In this document: one piece after another, positions 14,985-22,247 of the stretch
How the letters are laid out: the number at the start of each line of letters is the position of its first letter
Position numbering within the stretch: the stretch's first letter is position 1
Assembly (NCBI RefSeq): GCF_026242195.1
Contig: NZ_RKLV01000007.1
Span: forward strand, 72,993-106,519
Reading direction: 5' to 3'
DNA from: Halorutilus salinus
GTDB taxonomy: Archaea > Halobacteriota > Halobacteria > Halobacteriales > Halorutilaceae
Length of the DNA: 33,527 bases
Made by a program: the position numbers and the translations under genes
The notes under the pieces: model-generated
Seen by the model: only the letters and a program-made list of their open reading frames with translations
What the model was told of the DNA's origin: nothing
The model's database searches: none

Positions 14985-16563
14985 CTTGTGCGTCGTCCGC
15001 GTCAGGGCGCGTCCCTAAGGACGCGTCGGGGGAGTCGGTAGCCACGGAGTCGAGCCACGTTCCGTCGCGTCGTCTCTCTGCGCGTCTCTCGGCGAGCGAT
15101 CCCTGTAGCCTGTCGCGTACCTCGCCCGTTATACGTTCCGCCTCGTCGGCGTCGATATCGACCGCGCGCGCCTCGTCGTTACGTAGACCCGACGAACCCG
15201 CGGTGTCGAACGTAACGGTCGCTATACCCCAACGGCGTTGTAGAACCGTCGCCGACTCTATGACGTTCTGTACGCGGTAGTAAGGCAGTATGACGGTCGT
15301 CCTGTTCCAGAACCCGTTACGCGTCGCGGCGTATCCGTCGCCGATGTAGTAGCCGCGGTTGCTCCATTTGAGATGGGCGGCGAAAGGCACGAGCGGGAGC
15401 GCCGCGAGAGGCAGGTACCAGCGTAACGGCGTGATGTATACGGAGACGGCGTAAAGGACAGCCGAGACGGCGGCGGTTAGGAGCGTGTACCTGAAGGCGT
15501 ACCTACGCCGCGCCCGTTTTGGTGGAAGCATGAACTCGGGTTCGTCGACGCCGTCGATCTCGTCGGCGAGCGAAAGAACGCGTTCGCGTTTGGCGAGCGG
15601 AACGGCTGTCTCCGAACCCTGTTGGCGCGACTGTGTCGGTGAGTACCCCGCCGTCTCGACGCCCAGTGTCGCGTAGTTGAAGTAACGTTTCAGAACGTTC
15701 TCGTCGAGCGTGAACGTCTGTATCTTGTCAAGGGGCACGGAGCCGCTGTAACGGTTGAACAGACCGCGTTCGTAGCTTAGAGTGTCGTCGACACGACGTA
15801 GCACGAAGCCGTAGTACCGCGAGAAGTTCGTTGCGAAGCCTATGAGCCAGAGAACGAAGACGACGGCGACACCGAGAACGAGTAGAGGGACGACGGCGAG
15901 ACGTGAAGGCAGTGCTTCGAAAGGCAGTGACTCCGACGGCAGGAACGATACCGCGAACAGTGCGAAGGCTATAAGACGTACGTCTATGGAGAACGTGCTG
16001 AGGAGCAGGAGTTCGTGGTTGGATATCTCGTAAAGGCTCTCGCCAACAACGTCTTCGTCACCCTCCGACGTAACCTCCGACGCCTCGTCCGTGAGTTCGG
16101 TCTTTCTCCGCCGAACCTCGCGCTGTATCCCTCGCGCCACGTCCGCGCCGACGTAACGCAGGGACGCTTCGCTCTGACTACCGCCCGCCGTCTCTATATT
16201 GACCTTGGCGATACCCAGAAGACGGTGTACTATGTTCTCCGTCACGTCGACGTTCTGGACACGGCGTAACGGTATCTGGCGGTTCCTACGCGAGACGACG
16301 CCTGAACGTATGTCGAAGCTGTCGTCGGTTATCTCGTACTCGAAACGCTTGTAGTACGCGAACTGCCAGACGAGAACCGCGGCGAGCGCGACACCCAACG
16401 CGGCGACCCCAAGAAGCACGAACGAAAATCCGTTGGCGATGTCGGTACCGCCGTAGAACGAAAGGAGAACCACGAACCCGACCTGTCCTAACTGGCTCAC
16501 CGCACGGTAGGCGATAGAGAGAGGATGCAGGTCAGCGGGCTGTGATACCGACGTTTCTCTCAT
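14977..16563 (-). CDS. Membrane protein with three bacterial PH (bPH2, YdbT-like) domains
   Basis: The 528-residue protein alternates pairs of membrane helices with three bPH2 domains. These lie at about 75-155 (ITDDSFDIRSGVVSRRNRQI), 255-340 (ERGLFNRYSGSVPLDKIQTF) and 405-500 (NGFWNRTTVILPYYRVQNV). Each repeats the signature G-(V/L/F)-x-x-R-x-x-x-(I/V)-x-(L/P)-x-x-(V/I)-Q followed by a G-(I/V)-(A/T)-x-(V/L)-x-x-(T/E)-T-A-G strand. This matches bacterial YdbT, whose molecular function is not settled; a role in membrane or envelope homeostasis is usual speculation. Its ATG overlaps the small bPH2 gene upstream (ATGA), so the two are translated together, like ydbS-ydbT in bacteria. Confidence 0.87.
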   Translation of the reverse strand: MRETSVSQPADLHPLSIAYRAVSQLGQVGFVVLLSFYGGTDIANGFSFVLLGVAALGVALAAVLVWQFAYYKRFEYEITDDSFDIRSGVVSRRNRQIPLRRVQNVDVTENIVHRLLGIAKVNIETAGGSQSEASLRYVGADVARGIQREVRRRKTELTDEASEVTSEGDEDVVGESLYEISNHELLLLSTFSIDVRLIAFALFAVSFLPSESLPFEALPSRLAVVPLLVLGVAVVFVLWLIGFATNFSRYYGFVLRRVDDTLSYERGLFNRYSGSVPLDKIQTFTLDENVLKRYFNYATLGVETAGYSPTQSRQQGSETAVPLAKRERVLSLADEIDGVDEPEFMLPPKRARRRYAFRYTLLTAAVSAVLYAVSVYITPLRWYLPLAALPLVPFAAHLKWSNRGYYIGDGYAATRNGFWNRTTVILPYYRVQNVIESATVLQRRWGIATVTFDTAGSSGLRNDEARAVDIDADEAERITGEVRDRLQGSLAERRAERRRDGTWLDSVATDSPDASLGTRPDADDAQET

Positions 16564-17030
16564 ACGGCGTCCTCTATCGACTCCTCGTTCTCTATCGCAA
16601 GCTCCCTCAGCCTCTCCCTGAGTTCGTCGGCGCGTTCGGGGGTCAGACCGGGTACAGAGACGTCAGCACCGCGCGACCCCGCGGTGTAGATGACGAGGCT
16701 CGCAAGACCCGATGCGCGTTCGACGGGACCGCGGCGTGAGTCTATATGCTGGACGCGTACGAAAGGTACGACCTTCTTTACACGCACGACGACGCCGTGT
16801 TCGATGTAGACGGCGTCGTCCTGTATCTCGAACCCCCACGCCTTGTAACGCAGGTACTGGTAGACGACGCCGACCACGAGAACGACGCCGAAGACGACGA
16901 CCGAAAGAGGAACCGGCGGCTGGACAGCCGTCTCCGTTGGTGCCAAGCCGACGACGTACGCGAGCGCGACGGCGGCAACGACGGAGACGGCGAGCCAGAC
17001 GGTTCTTATACGCGGGTTTAGCTGTTCCAT
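16560..17030 (-). CDS. Small membrane protein with one bacterial PH domain (YdbS-like)
   Basis: The 156-residue protein has two N-terminal membrane helices (about 10-30 and 42-60) followed by one bPH2 domain (about 65-150). The domain carries the signature YIEHGVVVRVKKVVPFVRVQHID and the strand GLASLVIYTAGS. I start at ATG 17030 (MEQLNP), which directly precedes the first helix. A longer reading frame to 17078 adds sixteen residues without homology and would cover the divergent ABC promoter. It is paired with the larger three-domain protein downstream by a four-base overlap, as YdbS is with YdbT. The function is unknown beyond that pairing. Confidence 0.83.
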   Translation of the reverse strand: MEQLNPRIRTVWLAVSVVAAVALAYVVGLAPTETAVQPPVPLSVVVFGVVLVVGVVYQYLRYKAWGFEIQDDAVYIEHGVVVRVKKVVPFVRVQHIDSRRGPVERASGLASLVIYTAGSRGADVSVPGLTPERADELRERLRELAIENEESIEDAV

Positions 17031-17080
17031 GGGGCGAACTGTCCCGAAAGCCACTTGTCTCTGTTGGTGCCGCCGCACGC

Positions 17081-17088
17081 CTTATTAC
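17081..17088 (+). promoter_or_regulatory. TATA-like box of the ABC transporter operon
   Basis: CTTATTAC is centred about 27 bases before ATG 17112, predicting a leaderless transcript. It sits in the 81-base gap between divergent genes. Confidence 0.58.
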
Positions 17089-17111
17089 GGTTGCGCCACA
17101 ACCTCGTGTAG

Positions 17112-17819
17112 ATGAACGCAGTCGAGACGGACGGACTCACGAAGAAGTACGGTGAACTGACGGCTCTCGACGGTCTGTCGCTTGAGGTCGAGGAAGGCGA
17201 ACTGTTCGGTCTTCTCGGTCCCAACGGGGCGGGGAAGAGCAGTACGATCGAGATACTGACGGGGCAGACGAAGCCGACGAGCGGCGGGGCGCGTGTCATG
17301 GGTGTCGACCCCGTCGAAAACCCCGTCGAGGCGCGGAGACGTATGGGCGTACTACCCGAACGCGAGGATCCGCCTAGCTTCCTAACACCGCGCGAGTACT
17401 TCGACTTCGTAGCCGACGTACGCGGTGTCGAACTCGACGGAAGCATAGACGAATGGGCGGAAAGGCTCGGGTTCAGCGACAAGTTAGACTCGATAAGCAT
17501 GGATCTGTCGCGCGGGCAGAAGCAGAAGGTGATGTTCGCGCAGGCTTTCGTCCACGAACCCGAACTCGTCTTTATCGACGAACCGCTTACGAACCTCGAT
17601 CCCGTCGTACAGGAAAGGGTCAAGGGGTTCATCGTCGATTATAACGAGAAAGGTAACACCGTCTTCCTTTCGACACACGACATAACCGTCGCGGAGGAGA
17701 TCTGCACGCGCGTCGGTATAATACAGGACGGAAGGCTGGTGGCGGAGAGGGACGTAGACGAGGTAAAGAGCGACGGCTCGAGCCTGATAGACGAGTTCCT
17801 CGACGAGGTTGAGGCATGA
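17112..17819 (+). CDS. ABC transporter ATP-binding protein (ABC-2 exporter type)
   Basis: The 235-residue ATPase has Walker A GPNGAGKS (36-43), signature LSRGQ (132-136), Walker B LVFIDEP (152-158) and the switch histidine His189 (STHD). The signature has Arg where most relatives have Gly (LSGGQ); LSRGQ and LSKGQ also occur in exporter ATPases. It is closest in style to the DrrA/CcmA group that works with ABC-2 permeases, which matches the overlapping gene downstream. The substrate is unknown. The acidic C-terminal tail may contact the permease. Confidence 0.9.
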   Translation: MNAVETDGLTKKYGELTALDGLSLEVEEGELFGLLGPNGAGKSSTIEILTGQTKPTSGGARVMGVDPVENPVEARRRMGVLPEREDPPSFLTPREYFDFVADVRGVELDGSIDEWAERLGFSDKLDSISMDLSRGQKQKVMFAQAFVHEPELVFIDEPLTNLDPVVQERVKGFIVDYNEKGNTVFLSTHDITVAEEICTRVGIIQDGRLVAERDVDEVKSDGSSLIDEFLDEVEA

Positions 17820-19201
17820 GGCTTCTACGTCCGATGCTGAAGGAGGAGTGGCGTCTACATTCGCGTCTTTTCGGTAGCACGGGGTTCGGTGCTTTCCCTC
17901 TGGTCGTCCTCGTCATTTCGGCTGTCGCCTACTTCGGTGTGATAGCGTCGGGCTTCTCACTAACCGAACTCGAACGCGGCGTCGGATACGTCGTCTTCTT
18001 CCTCGGTCTGAGCGTCGGTAGCGTCGGATTCGTCTCGCGTGACGCCGTCGAGAACCTTCTGGGTGAGTCGAATCTCCTCGTATTCTCGTCACGTACACTG
18101 CCGGTTTCACAGAGACGATCCGTCTCTATCTTTGTGATCAAGGATCTCATCTACTACTCATTTCTCTACCTCACACCCCTCGTCGTCGCCCTTGTCCCCG
18201 TCGCGTACTTCTTCGACCTCACGGTCACGCCCGCGGGTATCGCGCTCGTCTGGGTCACCGTAAACGGCTCGTTCGCGCTCGGTGTCTCCGCGTCCTTCTT
18301 CGCCGCGGCTCTACACACACGTAGCAGGTGGTTTCTGGCTGTCGTCGTCGCAGGCGTCGCGGGGGGTCTCGTCTACGCGCCGTCCGAGGTTCTGACGTAC
18401 ACGCCTATCGGCTTCTACACCTCACCCTCGGCGCTAACCGCGGTCACCGCCTCGGTTCCGATCGCCGTACTCGCCGTCGTGGGTATACTCGTCTTCGACC
18501 CCGAACGCGGTGGGGGCACACAGACCTACCGCGACGTCTACCCGCGCCTACACGAACTCCTACGCGGCGAGGGTCTGGCGGCGAAGATGGTCCTTGACGT
18601 GACACGTAGTAGCGGCGGCGTCTGGAAGATCTTCTTCTCCGTCGGCGTGCTCTTCGGCGTCTTCGTCTTCCTCGTCCTGTACGTCGACCTCGTCTCTAAC
18701 ATCGTCGCCGCCCCCGGTATCGCCTTCGCCGTCCTTCTCTCGATCTCGACCGTATCCGTCTACCACTGGATAAACCGTTTCGACCGTCTCGAAGACTACA
18801 CCTCGCTTCCCGTCGATGTCGACGAGGTTCTGCGCGCAAAGGCGATCACGTTCGCGGTCGTCTCACTCCCCGTCGCGTACGCCTACCTCGCCGTCGGTGT
18901 CGCTGTCTTCGGGTTCGACGAGGTGGTGGCGGGTATCGTCGTCCTGCCTCTTGCAACGGCGTACGTCTTCGGAGTGACCGTCTACCTCACCGGCACCGAA
19001 CCAAACGAACTCCTGTTGGACAGCCAGCTTTTCGCCGTCTTCACCACCGCGATAGCCGCTGTCGCCGTGCCGCTCTTCGTAGCCTCTATCGCGTACCTCC
19101 GTTTCCCTTTCCGCGCGACCGTCTTCGCCGTCGTCCTCTCCGCCCTCTCCGCCGTCGTCGGATTCGCGCTGTACCGACGCGCCAACTCAAGATGGTCGTA
19201 A
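17816..19201 (+). CDS. ABC-2 type membrane permease partner
   Basis: The 461-residue protein has about ten to twelve predicted membrane helices and no soluble catalytic domain. The start ATG overlaps the ATPase stop (ATGA) with GAGGTTGAGG just upstream, so the two proteins are made together and almost certainly form one transporter. The N-terminus (RPMLKEEWRLHSRLFGS) is the amphipathic leader typical of ABC-2 permeases. Family assignment rests mainly on topology and the neighbour. Export of a lipid, drug or other compound is possible; I see no clue to the substrate. Confidence 0.82.
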   Translation: MRLLRPMLKEEWRLHSRLFGSTGFGAFPLVVLVISAVAYFGVIASGFSLTELERGVGYVVFFLGLSVGSVGFVSRDAVENLLGESNLLVFSSRTLPVSQRRSVSIFVIKDLIYYSFLYLTPLVVALVPVAYFFDLTVTPAGIALVWVTVNGSFALGVSASFFAAALHTRSRWFLAVVVAGVAGGLVYAPSEVLTYTPIGFYTSPSALTAVTASVPIAVLAVVGILVFDPERGGGTQTYRDVYPRLHELLRGEGLAAKMVLDVTRSSGGVWKIFFSVGVLFGVFVFLVLYVDLVSNIVAAPGIAFAVLLSISTVSVYHWINRFDRLEDYTSLPVDVDEVLRAKAITFAVVSLPVAYAYLAVGVAVFGFDEVVAGIVVLPLATAYVFGVTVYLTGTEPNELLLDSQLFAVFTTAIAAVAVPLFVASIAYLRFPFRATVFAVVLSALSAVVGFALYRRANSRWS

Positions 19202-19258
19202 GCTTAACCCATCTAAAGAGTTAAGTTTCTCGCCAACGTTAACCGAAAACAGCACGCG

Positions 19259-19852
19259 ATGCCCGAACATTTCAAGATTCCTGACGACCGTATAGGCGTC
19301 CTGATAGGTACGGAAGGCGAGACAAAGGAGCTTATCGAGCGCCGAGCCGATGTCACCGTAGATGTCGATTCGGAGAGCGGTGCCGTCTCCGTGACGCGTT
19401 CCGACGACGGCGACCCGGTGCGTTCGCTAAAGGGTCCCCGCGTCGTGAAGGCGGTAGCGCGTGGCTTCCCGCCCCAAAGCGCACTCCGTCTGCTTGAGGA
19501 CATCGACGGCGACGCAGAGATGGTGGTGTACGAGTCGATAAACATCAAGGATGCCGTCGGTAGCGACGGCGAGACACGAGCCAAGAAAGGGCGTCTCATA
19601 GGTAAGAACGGTAGGACGCGCGAACTCATGGAGGAGCTAACGGGCGCTGAGGTTCGTATCTACGGTAAGACGTTCGGGGCTATCGGTACACCCGAACAGG
19701 TCGAGGCGGCGACGACAGCGGCTGAGATGCTCCTCGACGGAGCGCCACACGGCACCGTCTACTCGTACATGGAGGAGAAGAGGAACGAGATGAACACCGC
19801 GGGGATCGAGTACAGACGTACGGGTGCGGACGCCGGCGCGGACGGTTACTGA
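19259..19852 (+). CDS. KH-domain RNA-binding protein (Dim2/Krr1-like)
   Basis: The 197-residue protein carries two KH domains. The first has the GXXG loop GTEG (17-20) in RIGVLIGTEGETKELIE. The second has GKNG (115-118) in GRLIGKNGRTRELMEELTGAEVRIYGKTFG. The archaeal Dim2/Pno1/Krr1 family binds the 3' region of 16S rRNA during small-subunit assembly, which is the likely role here. Archaeal dim2 genes often follow a RIO-kinase gene; none is visible here. An AT-rich stretch (AGTTAAGT, 19219-19226) lies about 36 bases before the ATG, so a short leader is possible. The final 25 residues are disordered. The 3' end overlaps the thioesterase gene by seven bases. Confidence 0.9.
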   Translation: MPEHFKIPDDRIGVLIGTEGETKELIERRADVTVDVDSESGAVSVTRSDDGDPVRSLKGPRVVKAVARGFPPQSALRLLEDIDGDAEMVVYESINIKDAVGSDGETRAKKGRLIGKNGRTRELMEELTGAEVRIYGKTFGAIGTPEQVEAATTAAEMLLDGAPHGTVYSYMEEKRNEMNTAGIEYRRTGADAGADGY

Positions 19853-20244
19853 CCCTCGAATCTCTCCACCGTACTTCTCCAGTCCTCAGGAACCGCTCTT
19901 GGGTTACCGTCCTCGTCGACGGCTACCTGCACGGTTTCGGCGGTAGCGGCGAGCGTGCCGTCCGCCTCGATCCGGTACCCTGTCCTCATGCTTCTTTCGC
20001 CCATATCCGCCGTCCGTAGACCGACACGAACCTCTTCGCCGTGGTGTATCGGACGTTCGTAGTCGGCTTCGAGATGGGCGAGTACGAAGCCGAGTTCGTC
20101 GATCCCTAGGTCGAGTACGTCGTCGTAGTACGCGACGCGCGCCTGTTCAAGGTACGTCGCGTAGACGGCGTTGTTTACGTGTCCCATAGTGTCGAGGTCA
20201 CGGAAACGTACGTCGAGTTGTGTTACGTATGGGTAGCCTTCCAT
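19846..20244 (-). CDS. Acyl-CoA thioesterase, 4HBT hotdog family
   Basis: The 132-residue protein is a YbgC/4-hydroxybenzoyl-CoA thioesterase-type hotdog enzyme. The signature RFRDLDTMGHVNNAVY (13-28) contains the conserved Asp and the GHVNN helix start, followed by YLEQARVAYY. It should cleave acyl-CoA thioesters as a homotetramer or hexamer in the cytoplasm; the acyl substrate is not predictable. The length is standard. A TATA-like box lies about 26 bases before the ATG. Confidence 0.9.
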   Translation of the reverse strand: MEGYPYVTQLDVRFRDLDTMGHVNNAVYATYLEQARVAYYDDVLDLGIDELGFVLAHLEADYERPIHHGEEVRVGLRTADMGERSMRTGYRIEADGTLAATAETVQVAVDEDGNPRAVPEDWRSTVERFEGQ

Positions 20245-20265
20245 CGTCGGCGATCTGAACGACGT

Positions 20266-20275
20266 TAGCTAAACC
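20266..20275 (-). promoter_or_regulatory. TATA-like box of the thioesterase gene
   Basis: The minus strand reads GGTTTAGCTA, centred about 26 bases before the start at 20244. It lies seven bases from the oppositely directed TATA box of the adenosyltransferase gene, so the two promoters may compete. Confidence 0.5.
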
Positions 20276-20282
20276 GTTACGG

Positions 20283-20289
20283 TATTTAA
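20283..20289 (+). promoter_or_regulatory. TATA box of the cobalamin adenosyltransferase gene
   Basis: TATTTAA is one of the best TATA boxes in the window, centred 25 bases before ATG 20311. The transcript is predicted to be leaderless. Confidence 0.65.
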
Positions 20290-20310
20290 CCGCGCGTCCG
20301 TCTATCCCGC

Positions 20311-20844
20311 ATGAGAATCTACACGCGGAGAGGCGATGACGGGGAGACCGACCTCCGTAGCGGCGAACGCGTCCCCAAGTCGTCACGGCGTATCGAGGCG
20401 TACGGAACAGTAGACGGTGTGAACACGCGCGTCGGAACGGCGGCGACGGACGTGGACGACGATGACGTTCTCGACGCGCTCCAGACAGTCCAGAACGGTC
20501 TGTTCAAGGCGCAGGCTGACCTCGCAAACACCGACAAGGACGACGACGACCCGCGCGTAACCAACTCCGACATCGAACGCGTCGAGGCGCTCATAGACGG
20601 TTTCGACGACGAACTCGAACCCCTGACTAACTTCGTCCTACCCGGCGGGGCGCGTGCGGGCGCAAAGCTTCACGAGGCGCGTTCGGTTGCGCGTCGTGCC
20701 GAACGCCGTGCCGTCGCGCTCGACGAGGACGAGGATACGGGAAACGTCGTAAGCTACCTCAACCGTATCTCTGACCTTCTTTTCGTGCTCGCACGCGTCG
20801 TAAACTCGCGCGCGGGTGTCGAGGAAGACGCGCCGACGTACTAA
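20311..20844 (+). CDS. ATP:cob(I)alamin adenosyltransferase, PduO type
   Basis: The 177-residue protein matches PduO-type adenosyltransferases, which transfer adenosine from ATP to cob(I)alamin to make adenosylcobalamin. The ATP-binding N-terminus is YTRRGDDGET (4-13). Further motifs are EAYGTVDGVN (29-38), FVLPGG (108-113), the helix HEARSVARRAERR (121-133) and YLNRISDLLFVLAR (149-162). All conserved regions are present and the length is standard. Loops are unusually rich in Asp, as expected for a halophilic enzyme. No cobalamin genes adjoin it; its stop overlaps pitA by four bases. Confidence 0.93.
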   Translation: MRIYTRRGDDGETDLRSGERVPKSSRRIEAYGTVDGVNTRVGTAATDVDDDDVLDALQTVQNGLFKAQADLANTDKDDDDPRVTNSDIERVEALIDGFDDELEPLTNFVLPGGARAGAKLHEARSVARRAERRAVALDEDEDTGNVVSYLNRISDLLFVLARVVNSRAGVEEDAPTY

Positions 20845-22208
20845 ACGAGGAAGACGTGGCGCGGACGGTCGTCGAGTACCTCGCGCCCCCAGTCTACGGT
20901 GTCGCGGAACTCGTCGCTACGGAAGAACTCGGTCGCGTCCTCCTTCGCCTCCCATCTGCTGGATATGAACATGTCGTTCTCGTCGCCGACGTTGGCGAGG
21001 AGACGCGTCTCAACGTGTCCGTCGGTGTCGTCAAGGAGTTCGCCAACGTCACCGAACCTGTCGACGAACTCCTCGCGGTACTCGGGCTTGACGGTGTAGA
21101 ACATCCCCATGGTGCCGAAGCCTTCGCCCTCGCCCGCCTCACGGACGACGCCGGGCAGGTCGGCGACGTATCCGCTTGCCGTCTCGACGGCGTCCTGCGT
21201 ATCCCAGAGCGAGACGACCGCCGTGTGTCCGTCGCCGTCGGTGTCGTCGTAGACGGCGGTCTTGACGTGTGTGTCGTACCTGTCGAAGTTGCCCGCGAGA
21301 CCCTCGACCTCCTCGGCGAGTTCGTCGGTGCCCTCCTCGGAGAAGACGACGACAGCGTAGACATCCTCGCCGTGAGGCTTTCCGGCGTAGACGCCTTCCT
21401 CGTCGAGAACCTCGCGCACCGTCTCTCCGCCGTCTTCGTCCTCCTCAAAGGCGTCGCCCGTAGGCACCTGTTCGCCCGCGAGGTAGGCGTCGAGATCCGA
21501 GGGCGGAAAACGGATCCCCGTGTAGAAGGGTCCGAACTCGCTGTAGACGGCGCTCGCCTCGTCGAAACGCATGTCGTAGACGATGCCCTTTGCGTGTTTC
21601 ATGTCGTCGGTGAACAGGTCGACACCCCACTCCCAGTCGTCGATACCGATAGAGCCGGAGATCAGCTGTTTTATTCTGCCGGCGTACTCCTCGCCCGACT
21701 CACGGTGTTCGCGCATCATCTCGTCACGGTGTTGGCGCGTCGTCTCGTACCAGTTCTGTTCGGGGTCGCGTTTACGGCTCATCGGGTAGAAGGAGACGAA
21801 ACGGCTGTCTGGTATATCGGGGAAGAGCTTCGACCGTGCGTACTTGCTCAGGTCGCCGTCCTCGACATCCTCGTTGGTGTAGCCACCGACCTCCGTGACC
21901 GAGACGTGTGACGCGGTTTCGCGTGTGAACTCGGCAAGACGCGTGCGTTCGAACCTACGCTCGACGGCGTCGAGTTCCTCAACCGTCGGACGGATATGGA
22001 GAAACATCAGGTCAGCCTTGTCGCCGACGACTGAGTACACCGCCGTCCCGCCTTCGTCGACACCGTCGGCTCCCTCAAGATATTCGACAGCCTCGTCAAC
22101 CGCACTTTCCTTCGTACGTTCGTCCGCCGAGTTCCAGTCCCCCCAGTTGAGCTTACGCATACCGTGGAGGAGGTACCATCCCTCGGCTTTGTCACGCGGT
22201 TCTGCCAT
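20841..22208 (-). CDS. pitA: PitA: chlorite dismutase/HemQ-like domain fused to an ABM domain
   Basis: The 455-residue protein joins a Cld/HemQ-like heme domain (about 1-245) to a C-terminal dimeric alpha-beta barrel domain of the antibiotic-biosynthesis-monooxygenase type (about 285-455), the haloarchaeal PitA arrangement. Key heme residues are visible. The YPMSRKR motif (141-147) holds the tyrosine equivalent to the catalytic Tyr of coproheme decarboxylase. His168 in HRESGEEYAG is the expected axial heme ligand, followed by GSIGIDDWEWGVDLF. A loop of Glu/Asp (about 254-265) links the domains. It may finish heme synthesis through the coproporphyrin branch or handle heme in stress. A TATA-like box lies 26 bases upstream. 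Confidence 0.9.
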   Translation of the reverse strand: MAEPRDKAEGWYLLHGMRKLNWGDWNSADERTKESAVDEAVEYLEGADGVDEGGTAVYSVVGDKADLMFLHIRPTVEELDAVERRFERTRLAEFTRETASHVSVTEVGGYTNEDVEDGDLSKYARSKLFPDIPDSRFVSFYPMSRKRDPEQNWYETTRQHRDEMMREHRESGEEYAGRIKQLISGSIGIDDWEWGVDLFTDDMKHAKGIVYDMRFDEASAVYSEFGPFYTGIRFPPSDLDAYLAGEQVPTGDAFEEDEDGGETVREVLDEEGVYAGKPHGEDVYAVVVFSEEGTDELAEEVEGLAGNFDRYDTHVKTAVYDDTDGDGHTAVVSLWDTQDAVETASGYVADLPGVVREAGEGEGFGTMGMFYTVKPEYREEFVDRFGDVGELLDDTDGHVETRLLANVGDENDMFISSRWEAKEDATEFFRSDEFRDTVDWGREVLDDRPRHVFLV

Positions 22209-22230
22209 AACGGAAGGTAGGTAGTTACGA

Positions 22231-22238
22231 AGTATAGT
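22231..22238 (-). promoter_or_regulatory. TATA-like box of pitA
   Basis: The minus strand reads ACTATACT, centred about 26 bases before the pitA ATG and inside the 39-base gap after the HTTM gene. pitA can therefore be transcribed on its own. Confidence 0.55.
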
Positions 22239-22247
22239 CCTGACGAC

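Noticed and set aside
20856..21911. Long reading frame (351 codons) antisense to pitA
   Set aside because: It is open because of GC-rich codon bias. The protein shows no fold or motif, while the minus-strand frame holds clear heme-domain motifs.
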